A DNA stretch of 64,000 nucleotides from Alphaproteobacteria bacterium UBA6178. GTDB lineage: Bacteria; Pseudomonadota; Alphaproteobacteria; Rickettsiales; UBA3002. The stretch lies in contig DITS01000021.1 in NCBI GenBank assembly GCA_002422205.1, forward strand, positions 1 to 64,000, written 5' to 3'. The translations under genes and the position numbers were made by a program. The notes below the pieces were generated by a model. That model did no database searches. It was not told the origin of the DNA and worked only from the letters and a program-made list of their open reading frames with translations. Below are positions 17,261 through 26,503 of this stretch, piece by piece; the first letter of the stretch is position 1, and every line of letters begins with the position of its first letter.

Positions 17261-17812
17261 ATGCCCTTAGTGCCCATCAGCCCGCCCGATTATGATGTAT
17301 TGATTGATATTCGTTACGCCACCGCCGATAATTTCACGGGCGAGCCAGTCTATGCTGCTCCTCAATGCCTGCTGCATCCCGAAGCTGCAGATAAGCTAAA
17401 AACCGCCATCCGTTTGGCCGAAGCCATTGGCTATAAGCTCAAAATATTCGATGCCTACCGCCCCACCGAAGCGCAATGGAAATTATGGAATCACACCCCC
17501 GATCCCGATTTTCTGGCTGATCCCAACCGTGGCTCGCCGCATTCGCGCGGGGTGGCGGTTGATCTCACCTTATGCACCATGGATGGCGCTGAGCTTGATA
17601 TGGGCACGGCGTTTGATGCCTTCACGCCACTATCCCATCATGGCAATATGGAAGTCAGCCACGAAGCGCAAAAAAACCGCCATTTACTGATGGGCATCAT
17701 GACCACCGCCGGATGGGATTTTTATCGCAATGAATGGTGGCATTATCAGCTGTTCAACAGCCGCAACTACGACCTGCTAAGCGACGCCGACGCCGGCACG
17801 CAGATGATGTGA
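17261..17812 (+). CDS. ddpX: D-Ala-D-Ala dipeptidase (VanX/DdpX type)
   Basis: The 183-residue peptidase M15D protein has the zinc site SPHSRGVAVDLTL (His, Asp), EWWHYQLF (Glu, His) and the substrate Arg in FDAYRPTEAQ. It cleaves D-Ala-D-Ala. There is no signal peptide, as in cytosolic VanX. With no vanH/vanA nearby, cell-wall dipeptide recycling is the simpler role. It starts 9 bases after olsA, preceded by AAAGGAAG. Confidence 0.93.
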   Translation: MPLVPISPPDYDVLIDIRYATADNFTGEPVYAAPQCLLHPEAADKLKTAIRLAEAIGYKLKIFDAYRPTEAQWKLWNHTPDPDFLADPNRGSPHSRGVAVDLTLCTMDGAELDMGTAFDAFTPLSHHGNMEVSHEAQKNRHLLMGIMTTAGWDFYRNEWWHYQLFNSRNYDLLSDADAGTQMM

Positions 17813-17823
17813 AACAACCTATC

Positions 17824-17891
17824 GTCATTCCCCCGAAAGCGGGAATCCAGCGCTGCGTTTAAATCTGGATTCCCGCTTTCGCGGGAATGAC
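17824..17891. repeat. Inverted repeat of the GTCATTCCCGC family
   Basis: The 27-base arms 17824-17850 and 17865-17891 are reverse complements with one mismatch and a 14-base spacer. The element matches 63909-63935 inside queA at 26 of 27 positions (right arm, complemented). An imperfect CTAGCCCC tandem follows at 17908-17940. Confidence 0.9.
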
Positions 17892-17997
17892 ACTTGTTTT
17901 TACTATACCCTAGCCCCTAGCCCCTCACCTCTAGCCTCTCTCTTCACTAGCATTTTAGCAAAAATCATGGTGTAATTAGGTCAAATCTTAGCAAAGG

Positions 17998-18013
17998 TTA
18001 ACGATAGGTTAAC
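17998..18013 (+). promoter_or_regulatory. Candidate CtrA box upstream of flagellar-rod gene
   Basis: TTAA-CGATAGG-TTAAC, an exact match to the CtrA consensus TTAA-N7-TTAAC, ends 45 bases before the ATG at 18058. A third GTTAAC is at 18029-18034. The downstream gene is flagellar, a classic CtrA target class. Confidence 0.65.
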
Positions 18014-18057
18014 GTTTCTATGGTAGGGTTAACACAGAAAGATAAAAGCGAGACGAC

Positions 18058-18387
18058 ATGATTACTTCGATTATTAATACCGCCGTCAGCGGGTTGCAGG
18101 CTGCCGAGAAGCGCTTAGCCAACAGCGCCAACAATGTGGCCAATGTGCAAAGCGAAAATTTTACGCCTCAGCGCATTACGCAAACCAGTACCAATCCGGG
18201 CGTGCGCAGCGATGTGATCGATGTCGATCCCGCGCGCATTCCCACCCCTGAGGGCGATGCGCCGAATGTCGATTTAGCATCAGAGGTGATAGAGCAGCAG
18301 CTTTCCACCTATGATTTCAAGGCCAATTTAAAGGTGTTGGAAACCGCCGATGAAATGGCAGAGGATATATTAGATATGATGGCGTAA
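18058..18387 (+). CDS. Flagellar basal-body rod-like protein
   Basis: The 109-residue protein has the rod/hook N-terminal signature SGLQAAEKRLANSANNVANV and the C-terminal FKANLKVLETADEMAEDILD, which form the coiled-coil ends of FlgB/FlgC/FlgF-type proteins. The central domain is nearly absent, making it shorter than FlgC. No other flagellar gene is in the window, so it is an orphan. It may be a minimal rod protein or an accessory one. Confidence 0.82.
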   Translation: MITSIINTAVSGLQAAEKRLANSANNVANVQSENFTPQRITQTSTNPGVRSDVIDVDPARIPTPEGDAPNVDLASEVIEQQLSTYDFKANLKVLETADEMAEDILDMMA

Positions 18388-18465
18388 TGCCAGCTATAGG
18401 ATATGTGGCATAAAGCCACAGGCGCTTGCGCCGAAACCAGTTACCGCTTTCTCTTTCTGATGTAT

Positions 18466-18499
18466 GGCTCGGTAAGCTTGCTTACCGGGCCGCTTTTTT
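18466..18499 (+). terminator. Rho-independent terminator
   Basis: A 12-base-pair stem GGCTCGGTAAGC / GCTTACCGGGCC (one T-G pair) with a tight TT loop is followed by CTTTTTTA. It lies 79 bases after the flagellar-rod gene. Confidence 0.75.
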
Positions 18500-18534
18500 A
18501 GTGGTCAGAGTTCAGTCAAATTGAGTATTGGTCC

Positions 18535-18555
18535 TGAACTCTGAACTCTGAACTC
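18535..18555. repeat. 7-bp tandem repeat TGAACTC x3
   Basis: Three exact units of TGAACTC sit just before the nfuA stop codon. The complement GAGTTCA occurs at 18508-18514, so the whole can also fold. Confidence 0.8.
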
Positions 18556-18562
18556 TTAATTG

Positions 18563-19120
18563 CTAAACCGGCTCGACGGCGATCACTTCGGGGATGTAAT
18601 GTTTCAACATATTCTCGATGCCCGATTTCAGCGTCACGGCCGATGAGGGGCAGCCCGAGCAGGCACCATGCATTTCCAGATGCACCACACCGTCTTTAAA
18701 GCTATGGAAAATAATATCGCCGCCATCCTGTGCCACAGCGGGGCGCACGCGGCTTTCAATCAGCTCTTTGATCTGATCGACAATCTGCTGCTCTTCGTCG
18801 CTGTAGCTGATGGCTTCAGCGCTTTTTACATTCGCCGATTCCATCACCGGCGCGCCGGTCACATAATGCTCCATAATGGTGGTCAGCAACGCCGGTTTCA
18901 GCAGCGCCCAATCCGCATCTTCCGATTTGGTAATGGTGATAAAATCCGAGCCGAAAAATACCGCGCGCACATGCGGCGTGGTAAATATCGCACTCGCCAG
19001 TGGCGAGGCCTCGGCTTCATTCGCATTGGTAAAAAACGCCGTATCATCACTTAGCACCGGTTTACCGGGCAGGAATTTTAGCGTATTCGGATTGGGTGTC
19101 GATTCGGTCTGGATAAACAT
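18563..19120 (-). CDS. nfuA: Nfu-type Fe-S scaffold protein
   Basis: The 185 residues comprise an Nfu N-terminal domain (MFIQTESTPNPNTLKFLPGK) and a C-terminal NifU domain with the cluster-binding GACSGCPSSAVTLK. This is the architecture of mitochondrial NFU1 and its alphaproteobacterial homologues, which carry [4Fe-4S] clusters to targets such as lipoyl synthase and respiratory enzymes. Confidence 0.95.
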   Translation of the reverse strand: MFIQTESTPNPNTLKFLPGKPVLSDDTAFFTNANEAEASPLASAIFTTPHVRAVFFGSDFITITKSEDADWALLKPALLTTIMEHYVTGAPVMESANVKSAEAISYSDEEQQIVDQIKELIESRVRPAVAQDGGDIIFHSFKDGVVHLEMHGACSGCPSSAVTLKSGIENMLKHYIPEVIAVEPV

Positions 19121-19225
19121 ACTGGCTATATAATCCCGCTACGCAAAAATGCAAGGAGTCGTTGCAGAGGCTGGTTTTTACTACATCCAATATTTATCGC
19201 TAATACTGCACGAAATTTGTAGCCA

Positions 19226-20542
19226 CTACCCCAAATAAATCCCCAGAAACGTCTGCATTTCGGAGCGTGAGAGCGGGTAATCGGTGCCGCCACGGGCGTG
19301 CAGCAGCTTGGTGTGTGGCACACGGCCTATTTTTATCTGCAAGGCAGTCGCGGTGCGCATGGCCAAATGCGCCTCCCATGCCAGCGCGGTGATCACTTTA
19401 GCGTTTTGCGATTTTAAAATACGCTTCACCGTAGCAAGCGGAATCTGCGCGCGCATGGCAAGGCTTGCCACCACAAACGGCTCATCCACCTCATGAATGG
19501 CGTTGCTGATCATTTCTTCATCGAGTTTGCCAAGCTCATATAACTGGCGCACGCGTAGCTCGGCAGCGCGGTATTGCTCGGCGGTCCAGCTATTGAGCCG
19601 TTTATTCACCTGCTTTGCCGCTTGCTTTTTAGTCTGGTCGTCGAGCCTACCTTCATCTTGCAGTTGCATCATCAGCGATTGCGAGACAAAGCCCGCAATC
19701 CGGTTGATGGTTTTTTGCGTTAATTCGGGCCGCGTCACTAATGATTCATGCCAGATTTCGTGATTGGGCGCGTCGCGGATGATCAAATCCATCGATTGGG
19801 TGCTGATTTGCGCGCTGTCATTGGACAGCAATGCGCGAATGGCCAGTGGTTGCCTGCCTTTGACAATCGCATCCCCCACCGCCTGCGATACATGACTACG
19901 ACGTGCAATCGCCTCGGACACGCCGGGCACGCTGCTGGTGGCGATAATTTCAATTAAGTCAGCATCGCGCAGTAAGGGTGAGAATTCCAGTATCGGCGCG
20001 GCCACGCTGTAGCTGGGGTCCCATGCCAGATCACGCACCACATCATAAGGCGCATAGGGCAGCTCGCATAATTCCTCGGCGATCATCCGGCGTACGCGGT
20101 CGGTCTGGTCCTGTGCAATCATTTTCAGCACTTTCACCGTATGATCGAGCACCATTTTCTTTTTCGACGTTGCTAAATCAGGAATCAGGCGTGCGATTTT
20201 ACGCGCCAGCTGATAACGCAGCTCTTCATCCATCTGCTGATAGGCTTCGAGTGTTTCATCCAGCTTCACCAACCGTTTATCGGCGCTGCCAGTGTCTTGT
20301 AGGTGAATCCGGTCGGTACGAATTTCTACTGCGGTCACTACGCCGCCGACATCGACCGTATCCGATAACACAATCATATCCGATTCCGCATCGAGAATCG
20401 AGGTCAGGGCGCGGATATTCTGTTCGATATTACGCAAATGGTCGTTGCTGGTCGGTGGTTTTGCGGCTGCCGCCTGATAGGCACCTACCGGCATCGGCTC
20501 CGGCTTACCCAACAGGCTACGAATCGTTGATACTATGCTCAT
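19226..20542 (-). CDS. DUF2336 domain protein
   Basis: A 438-residue soluble protein. The middle and C-terminal parts (AAPILEFSPLLRDADLIEII, AIARRSHVSQAVGDAIV, RALLSNDSAQIS) have the HEAT-like helical pattern of DUF2336, a family frequent in Alphaproteobacteria near motility and cell-cycle genes. Residues 35-110 form a small extra domain (LVKLDETLEAYQQMDEELRY). Function is unknown. A near-consensus CtrA site lies 40 bases upstream of the start. Confidence 0.8.
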   Translation of the reverse strand: MSIVSTIRSLLGKPEPMPVGAYQAAAAKPPTSNDHLRNIEQNIRALTSILDAESDMIVLSDTVDVGGVVTAVEIRTDRIHLQDTGSADKRLVKLDETLEAYQQMDEELRYQLARKIARLIPDLATSKKKMVLDHTVKVLKMIAQDQTDRVRRMIAEELCELPYAPYDVVRDLAWDPSYSVAAPILEFSPLLRDADLIEIIATSSVPGVSEAIARRSHVSQAVGDAIVKGRQPLAIRALLSNDSAQISTQSMDLIIRDAPNHEIWHESLVTRPELTQKTINRIAGFVSQSLMMQLQDEGRLDDQTKKQAAKQVNKRLNSWTAEQYRAAELRVRQLYELGKLDEEMISNAIHEVDEPFVVASLAMRAQIPLATVKRILKSQNAKVITALAWEAHLAMRTATALQIKIGRVPHTKLLHARGGTDYPLSRSEMQTFLGIYLG

Positions 20543-20581
20543 GAGCCTCTCCCGCTTCCCTTGGAGTCTAGCGAATAATGG

Positions 20582-20596
20582 TTAAGGAATGGTTAG
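20582..20596 (-). promoter_or_regulatory. Near-consensus CtrA box upstream of DUF2336 gene
   Basis: Read on the minus strand: CTAA-CCATTCC-TTAACC, one mismatch from TTAA-N7-TTAACC, about 40 bases upstream of the ATG at 20542. It also lies 180 bases before virB3, a less likely target. Confidence 0.4.
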
Positions 20597-20777
20597 TTGC
20601 GTGCCTCTGTTACACAAGCTCCCTAAAAGCGAATAAAAAGCCGTAAATTATCCCCATACGCCAATACTGTAAAGAAACTGCAATAATTGTATGGTAGAGT
20701 GGCTGAGTGTCGGGAGTCTTTTGTTCCGGCCAATGAAAAATAATCGGCAAAAAACAACCGATATTAGGGAGAATAAC

Positions 20778-21074
20778 ATGGCCGAAGGTCGCTTAAAGGC
20801 GGACCCGCTCTATCAGGGTCTCGCACGTCCGCCCATGCTGATGGGCGTTAGCTACATGTATTTTACGGTAAACGGGCTGGTTACCCTGCTTCTTTTTATC
20901 CATGCGCAAAGCTTTCTGGCGTATGTGATGGGCGCATTCATCCATCTATTCGGCTATCTGCTGTGCATGAAAGAGCCACGCGCGATTGAGCTATGGGCGC
21001 TGCGCATGTCCAAAGGCTATCTCAGCTGGAACCGCCGTTTCCACAGCCATACCAACTCCTATGATGTATTTTAG
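20778..21074 (+). CDS. virB3: VirB3, T4SS inner-membrane subunit
   Basis: The 98-residue VirB3 has the N-terminal DPLYQGLARPPMLMGVSY motif and two membrane segments (about 28-47 and 49-65), then a basic tail. ATG 20778 has AGGGAG upstream; the in-frame extension to 20691 is not needed. VirB3 works with VirB4 at the inner-membrane platform. It opens a five-to-six-gene operon. Confidence 0.93.
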   Translation: MAEGRLKADPLYQGLARPPMLMGVSYMYFTVNGLVTLLLFIHAQSFLAYVMGAFIHLFGYLLCMKEPRAIELWALRMSKGYLSWNRRFHSHTNSYDVF

Positions 21075-21082
21075 GAGGATGC

Positions 21083-23518
21083 ATGATTCAGCTTAAACGT
21101 CGCCAGACCTCCAAAGGCAAATACGCCCAGCGCGAAGTGTCGGCTGCGTCCTTTATTCCGTATAAATGCCACTGGGACAATGAAACCATCGTCACCAAAA
21201 ATGATGAGCTGATGCAGATCGTCAAGCTCGAAGGCTTCTCATTCGAGACCGCCGACGATATCGATGTCGATATGAAAAAAATGGTGCGCAACTCCTTTTT
21301 CAAATCGCTGGCCGATGGCACCTTTGCAATGTATTTTCATACTATTCGCCGCCGTCAGGGCGCCTATCCGGGAGGCACACAGCCCGACGGGTTTGCTTCC
21401 TATGTCGATAGTTTGTGGCGCAATCGTCACAGCACCAAAGACGCCTATGTGAACGAGCTGTATATCACCATCGTGCGCAAGATTGATAATCGCGGCGTGG
21501 CTAAAGTTGAAAATTTCTTCCGTAAATTAGAGCGCACCGCCGACAAAACATCCCGCGATGAACAAATGCGCGAAATGCACAAAGAGTTGGTCGAGGCCAC
21601 CTTCCGCCTGCTGGCCACTTTCCGTGATTATGGTGCGCGTACATTGAGCACGCGTGAAACCCCACATGGGCTACATTCAGAACCACTCGAATTTTTAGGC
21701 CGTCTTGTTAATTGCTGCGACTATCAGCCGATGCTGGTGCCAACTATGGAGATTGCCAAATATCTGCCGGTCAACCGCCTCTATTTCGGTGCGCGGGCGA
21801 TGGAGGTGCGTGCGCCAAGCCACCGCAAATTCGGCGCGATTGTCAGTATTAAAGAATATGCCCCGCACACGGCGGCAGGTATTCTCGATTCATTCCTGCA
21901 GTTGCCGTTCGAATTTATTATCACCCAAAGCTTCCAGTTCATCAATCGCCAGACCAATCTGGGCTCGATGCAGCGTCAGCAACGCAAAATGCTGCAATCC
22001 GAAGATGTGGCGATCAGTCAGGTGGCCGAAATTTCCGATGCGCTCGATATGCAGATGTCGGGCCATGTGTCCTTCGGCATGCATCACATGACGGTGCTGT
22101 GCCTCGATGATAATCTGGCCGCGATTGAAAATAATGTGTCGATGGCGATTGCCGAGCTGGTCAATATCGGCGTCAATCCGGTACGCGAAAAGCTGATTAT
22201 GGAGCAGTGTTTCTGGGCGCAGCTTCCCGGCAATGTCGATTTTATCGGGCGGCCATCCAAAATCAATACGCTTAATCTGTCCGGCTTCGCTTCAATGCAT
22301 AATTACCCCATGGGCAAAATCGCAGGCAATCATTGGGGCGACGCGGTGAGTGTATTCGACACCACCTCGGGCACGCCCTATTATTTCAATTTCCACTTGC
22401 GCGATGTGGGCCATACCACTGTGATCGGTCCCACGGGCGCGGGTAAAACCGTGCTGATGAATTTTCTCGCCTGCCAAAGCCAAAAATTCAACAGCCGCAT
22501 GTTTATGTTTGATAAAGACCGTGGTGCCGAAATTTTTGTGCGCGCCATGGGCGGTAAATATACCGTCATTCAGCCCGGCGAACGCTGTCATTTCAACCCG
22601 CTGCAATTACCCGATACGATGGAAAACCGTAATTTCCTCGTGGAGTGGATGAAGGTGATGGTGACCATCAATGACGAGCCCTTCACTGCCGACGATCTGG
22701 ATAAGCTGCAAGAAGCCATCGCGGTGAATTACAAGCTCGATCCCAAAGACCGCCGCTTGCGCAATATCGCGCCAGTGCTGGGGCTTGAAGGCCCGGGCAC
22801 ATTGGCGGGGCGTTTACGCATCTGGCATTCTGACGGCCAATATGCGGGCCTGTTCGATAATGATCATGATGCGATCGATTTTTTCAATGATACGATTTTC
22901 GGCTTTGAGATGGGCGAAGTGCTGGCCGACCGCATCAGCCTGATGCCCACCCTGCTTTATATTTTCCACCGCATCCATTTGTCGCTCGATGGCACGCCTA
23001 CCATGATTATTCTCGATGAGGCATGGGCGCTGATCGACAATAAAGTCTTCGTTGCCAAAATCAAAGACTGGCTGAAAACACTGCGTAAGTTGAACGGCAT
23101 GGTGGTGTTTGCCACCCAGTCGGTGGAAGATGCCACCCAATCCGATATTTCGGCCACGCTAATTCAGCAAACTGCCACGCATATTTTCCTGCCTAATCCA
23201 AAGGCAACAGAAGATTACAAACGCTCCTTCATGATCAGCGACCGCGAATTTAATCTGATCAAAAATACCGATATGGGCTCGCGTTATTTCCTGTGCAAAC
23301 ATGGCAAAGATGTGGTCGTCGCACGCATCGACCTGAGCGGCATGGAAGAAGTGGTGCATGTGCTCTCAGGCCGCGCTGAAACAGTGGCGATATTGGATGA
23401 AATCCGTGCCCGTGTCGGGGATGACCCCGATGATTGGCTACCTTTATTTTACGAGCGCGTCGGCAGCGGTAATGTGAGTGCTGGCAGAAAGGATCTGGCG
23501 CGTGCGGGTGGTCATTAA
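21083..23518 (+). CDS. virB4: VirB4, T4SS ATPase
   Basis: The 811-residue T4SS ATPase has an N-terminal CagE/TrbE/VirB4 domain, Walker A GPTGAGKTVLMN near residue 448, Walker B PTMIILDEAWALID near 640 and the downstream ATQSVEDAT region. It energises pilus/substrate transfer. Eight bases separate it from virB3. The next gene starts inside its last 17 bases. Confidence 0.97.
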   Translation: MIQLKRRQTSKGKYAQREVSAASFIPYKCHWDNETIVTKNDELMQIVKLEGFSFETADDIDVDMKKMVRNSFFKSLADGTFAMYFHTIRRRQGAYPGGTQPDGFASYVDSLWRNRHSTKDAYVNELYITIVRKIDNRGVAKVENFFRKLERTADKTSRDEQMREMHKELVEATFRLLATFRDYGARTLSTRETPHGLHSEPLEFLGRLVNCCDYQPMLVPTMEIAKYLPVNRLYFGARAMEVRAPSHRKFGAIVSIKEYAPHTAAGILDSFLQLPFEFIITQSFQFINRQTNLGSMQRQQRKMLQSEDVAISQVAEISDALDMQMSGHVSFGMHHMTVLCLDDNLAAIENNVSMAIAELVNIGVNPVREKLIMEQCFWAQLPGNVDFIGRPSKINTLNLSGFASMHNYPMGKIAGNHWGDAVSVFDTTSGTPYYFNFHLRDVGHTTVIGPTGAGKTVLMNFLACQSQKFNSRMFMFDKDRGAEIFVRAMGGKYTVIQPGERCHFNPLQLPDTMENRNFLVEWMKVMVTINDEPFTADDLDKLQEAIAVNYKLDPKDRRLRNIAPVLGLEGPGTLAGRLRIWHSDGQYAGLFDNDHDAIDFFNDTIFGFEMGEVLADRISLMPTLLYIFHRIHLSLDGTPTMIILDEAWALIDNKVFVAKIKDWLKTLRKLNGMVVFATQSVEDATQSDISATLIQQTATHIFLPNPKATEDYKRSFMISDREFNLIKNTDMGSRYFLCKHGKDVVVARIDLSGMEEVVHVLSGRAETVAILDEIRARVGDDPDDWLPLFYERVGSGNVSAGRKDLARAGGH

Positions 23519-25055
23519 ACATCCCTTTTCAGCCTGTTTGCTATTGCTGATTGCGGCGTGCATCCTGTTTGGCACACTGGCCACCGCCTATGCGCAAACC
23601 GGCGCGCTGGAGGCGGAGCGCGTCTCCAATCAATGCCGTGCCATTAAAGCCGATATCATCAGCGAAGATCTTGATAATGCTTATCTCGCCGAGTATCTGG
23701 TCACCTGTGTTCGCACCACCATCCAAAGTGTATTTGTCGAATTTATTAATGGCTTTTACCCACTCGTTGCCGCTGCCGGTCAGGCTGCAATGGTGCTCTC
23801 GGTTACTATCTTCGGGGTGCTGCTGGTTTCCGGCGCAATTGAAAAATCCAGCCGTGACTCCTTTGTATTGTTATTCAAATTAGGTTGCGTGCTGTTTTTT
23901 ATACAGCCGGAACGGGTAGAAGAAATCTATGGTATGGGCATCGATTCGATGGATAGCCTCACCAACATTGTCTACACATTCGGCAAAGACCAGCACAGCC
24001 TGCGCTGTTACGACAATGTCACCCTGTGGGATCGGGTGGATTGTATGCTCGATGTTATCATCGGCATCGTCAAAGAAGACGAGCTGGAGGCCGCAGGTAA
24101 AAGCCTCAATAGCGGTGGCGGCAGCGTCAAGGTGGAAGGTGTTTCACGCGGGCTGATGTATTTCTTCTTTACCAATATGACCGCTGGATCGATGGGTTTT
24201 ATCATCGGCGTGCTAGGCTTTTATGTGATGTATACCTTCCTGTTTGCGCTCGTTAAAAGTATCCATACGTTTCTTGCGGCGATCATTGGGCTATCTTTCC
24301 TTTTGGTTTTCGCCCCCATGTTTGTGCCGATGATCATGTTCCGTGTTACCCGTAGCTATTTCGATAAATGGATGCGGATTTGTATTTCCTTTGTATTGCA
24401 GCCCGTCATTTTATTCGCCTTTCTCAGTCTGATGATGATTGCTCTGGATACGATGCTGATATCGGGCGAAAACTCCTTCATGAAAACGGTGATGGGCCCC
24501 ACCGCCGATTCGCGCAATGCCAGCCCCAATGAAGCGTTGGATAAGCAGGGTGCGTTTGATGGTAAACGTCGCGTAGGTCCTTATGTGCAGCTAAGCAACT
24601 CAGCCTATATCAAAGACCCGCGCGTCGTCGATACGGGCACGCTTGGCAAGCGCGTAGAATCCGCTTCGGCGGAAGGTCTGCCCAATCAGCTCAAAAATGA
24701 CGGGAACTTTACGGGCGCACAATTGCCCCTCGATACCGTCGATTATAATAAAATGGTGCAATGTGGGTCAGCCGAGAACTGTATGCAAAAGCTGGGTTTA
24801 AGTGTGCTTACGATTGCGCTCACCTGCTTTGTCTTTGTCAGTATGCTTAATTATATCCCCACCATGGCGGCGGATCTGTCGGGTGGTGTGTATGAGGTGC
24901 CCAACCTGTTTGGTGAGGTGGGCTCAAAACTACCCTTTATGGATCAGGCACAAGGCATGCTGAAAAAATCCACTGCTGAGATGACAGAGAAAATCAGGCC
25001 CCAGGTCCGACAATTTAGCGATGAAGTCGGCAAATTGATCGGAGCACGACGGTAA
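23502..25055 (+). CDS. virB6: VirB6-family T4SS membrane protein (first)
   Basis: The 517-residue protein has a signal-like N-terminus (ACLLLLIAACILFG), then several membrane segments (MVLSVTIFGVLLVSG; FIIGVLGFYVMYTFLFAL; FLAAIIGLSFLLVFAPMFVP, a VirB6/TrbL hallmark) and a large loop before a last membrane segment (about 435-455). GTG 23502 is preferred, with AAAGGA eight bases upstream and overlapping virB4; GTG 23478 is the alternative. Several tandem, enlarged VirB6 paralogues are typical of rvh systems. Confidence 0.88.
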   Translation: MRVVIKHPFSACLLLLIAACILFGTLATAYAQTGALEAERVSNQCRAIKADIISEDLDNAYLAEYLVTCVRTTIQSVFVEFINGFYPLVAAAGQAAMVLSVTIFGVLLVSGAIEKSSRDSFVLLFKLGCVLFFIQPERVEEIYGMGIDSMDSLTNIVYTFGKDQHSLRCYDNVTLWDRVDCMLDVIIGIVKEDELEAAGKSLNSGGGSVKVEGVSRGLMYFFFTNMTAGSMGFIIGVLGFYVMYTFLFALVKSIHTFLAAIIGLSFLLVFAPMFVPMIMFRVTRSYFDKWMRICISFVLQPVILFAFLSLMMIALDTMLISGENSFMKTVMGPTADSRNASPNEALDKQGAFDGKRRVGPYVQLSNSAYIKDPRVVDTGTLGKRVESASAEGLPNQLKNDGNFTGAQLPLDTVDYNKMVQCGSAENCMQKLGLSVLTIALTCFVFVSMLNYIPTMAADLSGGVYEVPNLFGEVGSKLPFMDQAQGMLKKSTAEMTEKIRPQVRQFSDEVGKLIGARR

Positions 25056-26503
25056 TGATGAAACGCTTATGCATCATGGGAATTTGGTTATGCCTTGCCA
25101 GCATGGTAGGTGGCTTGGCCATTAGTCCGGCCTATGCGGATGAGCGCGCAGGCAAGCTGGAAATGGGTAAACCCGAAGGCGGAACCGATAATTGCCGTGA
25201 CCGCCATGAGGGCAAATTGCTCGCCGTCATCATCCCCTGCATCGAAGATGTGCTGATCGAGAATACCGACTATATGGTGGATCAGTTTGACGAGTTGGTC
25301 AGACCCGCCACCTACGCCTTTCTTACTTTGGTACTGGTTATCTTTGGCGTCAAAATGCTCAGCAGCGAAGGCGACCCTAAAAAAGACGGTATCACTTTAT
25401 TGTTCAAAATAGCAGGCGTCCTGTTCTTTATCGAAGCCTTCGGCGGCTTCACCCCCGCCGCCTTCGGTATGGTACGCAACGGCATCGAGATCAGCAGCAA
25501 CTCACTCACCACCGCGCTGGGAGGCACCGAGTGTAATGCTGAGGATTATGGCGGCGTTGCACCATGGAGTACCCTTGATTGTATATTGGGCGAGCTGTTT
25601 GGCTTCGGCGTCAATGTGGTGGTGGGCAGCAGCCTGTTTGGCCTGATGGGCTCTGCACTGTTTTCCGGCAGTATGGGGGTTACGCTTTTCATGGCGGGCA
25701 TCTTGGCCTTGGTGTTTATTGTCAAATTGGTGTTACGTGCCGCCTATACGTATCTTATGGCCATGGTGGTGCTGGCTTTCCTGATTATTATTTCGCCCCT
25801 TTTCATCCCGCTCATTTTCATGAGCGCCACTTTCCAGTATTTTGAAAACTGGCTGAAATCATTTATCGCCACACTGGTACAGCCCATGCTGTTGATGGGT
25901 TATGTGACGCTATCATTCCTGATTCTCGATAAAATGATGTATGACCCCGAATTCGGGCTGGCCAGCCAGCTGCCAAAAGAAGAAATCGAGCGGTTATGGA
26001 AGGGCAAGGATACGCCAGGCAAAATGAGTATTATGAACAATCCCGGCGCGTTTTATAAAAAGCTCCTTAGTACCGACCCCTCATGGCTAAAAAAGGCCTA
26101 TGCCGATAATCCCGTCAATCCTGCGTTCACCGGCACCGCTGCCGTGGATTGGTGGAGCGATATGTATTCGTTTGACTTCAGAGACGAGGGCATTAGCAAA
26201 ACCAAAAAAGTATTTTTTGCCATGGCGGCGTTGGCGCTGATGGCTTATTTGCTCGATGCAATGCTGCAAAGTATTGCCTCCGTGGCGCAGCAGATGCTGC
26301 AAAGCGGTATGGCATTGACGCGTGCCGTTGAAAAGGGCTCCAAGCTTGAGGAGAAAATAGACAGCGCAGTTAGTGCAACGAGTCAAAACTGGAGCGCAGC
26401 AGCCGGAAATTCCGGCGGGGCCGCCGGAGTGGGAGGCTTCTTTTCCGGCTCGGTTCAAGGATTTAAAGCAGGTGCAGAAGCATTAGTGTGGAGAGACAGA
26501 TGA
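25055..26503 (+). CDS. virB6: VirB6-family T4SS membrane protein (second)
   Basis: The 482 residues carry a signal peptide (to about residue 28, ...SPAYA), then hydrophobic segments including LTLVLVIFGVKMLSSEG, GVTLFMAGILALVFIVKLVL and MVVLAFLIIISPLFIPLIF, followed by a C-terminal Gly/Ala-rich tail. It overlaps the upstream stop by one base (TAATG). It is paralogous to its two neighbours at the ISPLFIPLIF-like core but otherwise diverged. Confidence 0.88.
   Translation: MMKRLCIMGIWLCLASMVGGLAISPAYADERAGKLEMGKPEGGTDNCRDRHEGKLLAVIIPCIEDVLIENTDYMVDQFDELVRPATYAFLTLVLVIFGVKMLSSEGDPKKDGITLLFKIAGVLFFIEAFGGFTPAAFGMVRNGIEISSNSLTTALGGTECNAEDYGGVAPWSTLDCILGELFGFGVNVVVGSSLFGLMGSALFSGSMGVTLFMAGILALVFIVKLVLRAAYTYLMAMVVLAFLIIISPLFIPLIFMSATFQYFENWLKSFIATLVQPMLLMGYVTLSFLILDKMMYDPEFGLASQLPKEEIERLWKGKDTPGKMSIMNNPGAFYKKLLSTDPSWLKKAYADNPVNPAFTGTAAVDWWSDMYSFDFRDEGISKTKKVFFAMAALALMAYLLDAMLQSIASVAQQMLQSGMALTRAVEKGSKLEEKIDSAVSATSQNWSAAAGNSGGAAGVGGFFSGSVQGFKAGAEALVWRDR

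Noticed and set aside
17261..17812. VanX homologue as a glycopeptide-resistance gene
   Set aside because: There is no vanH, vanA or vanRS nearby, and the organism appears Gram-negative, so dipeptide recycling is the simpler reading.
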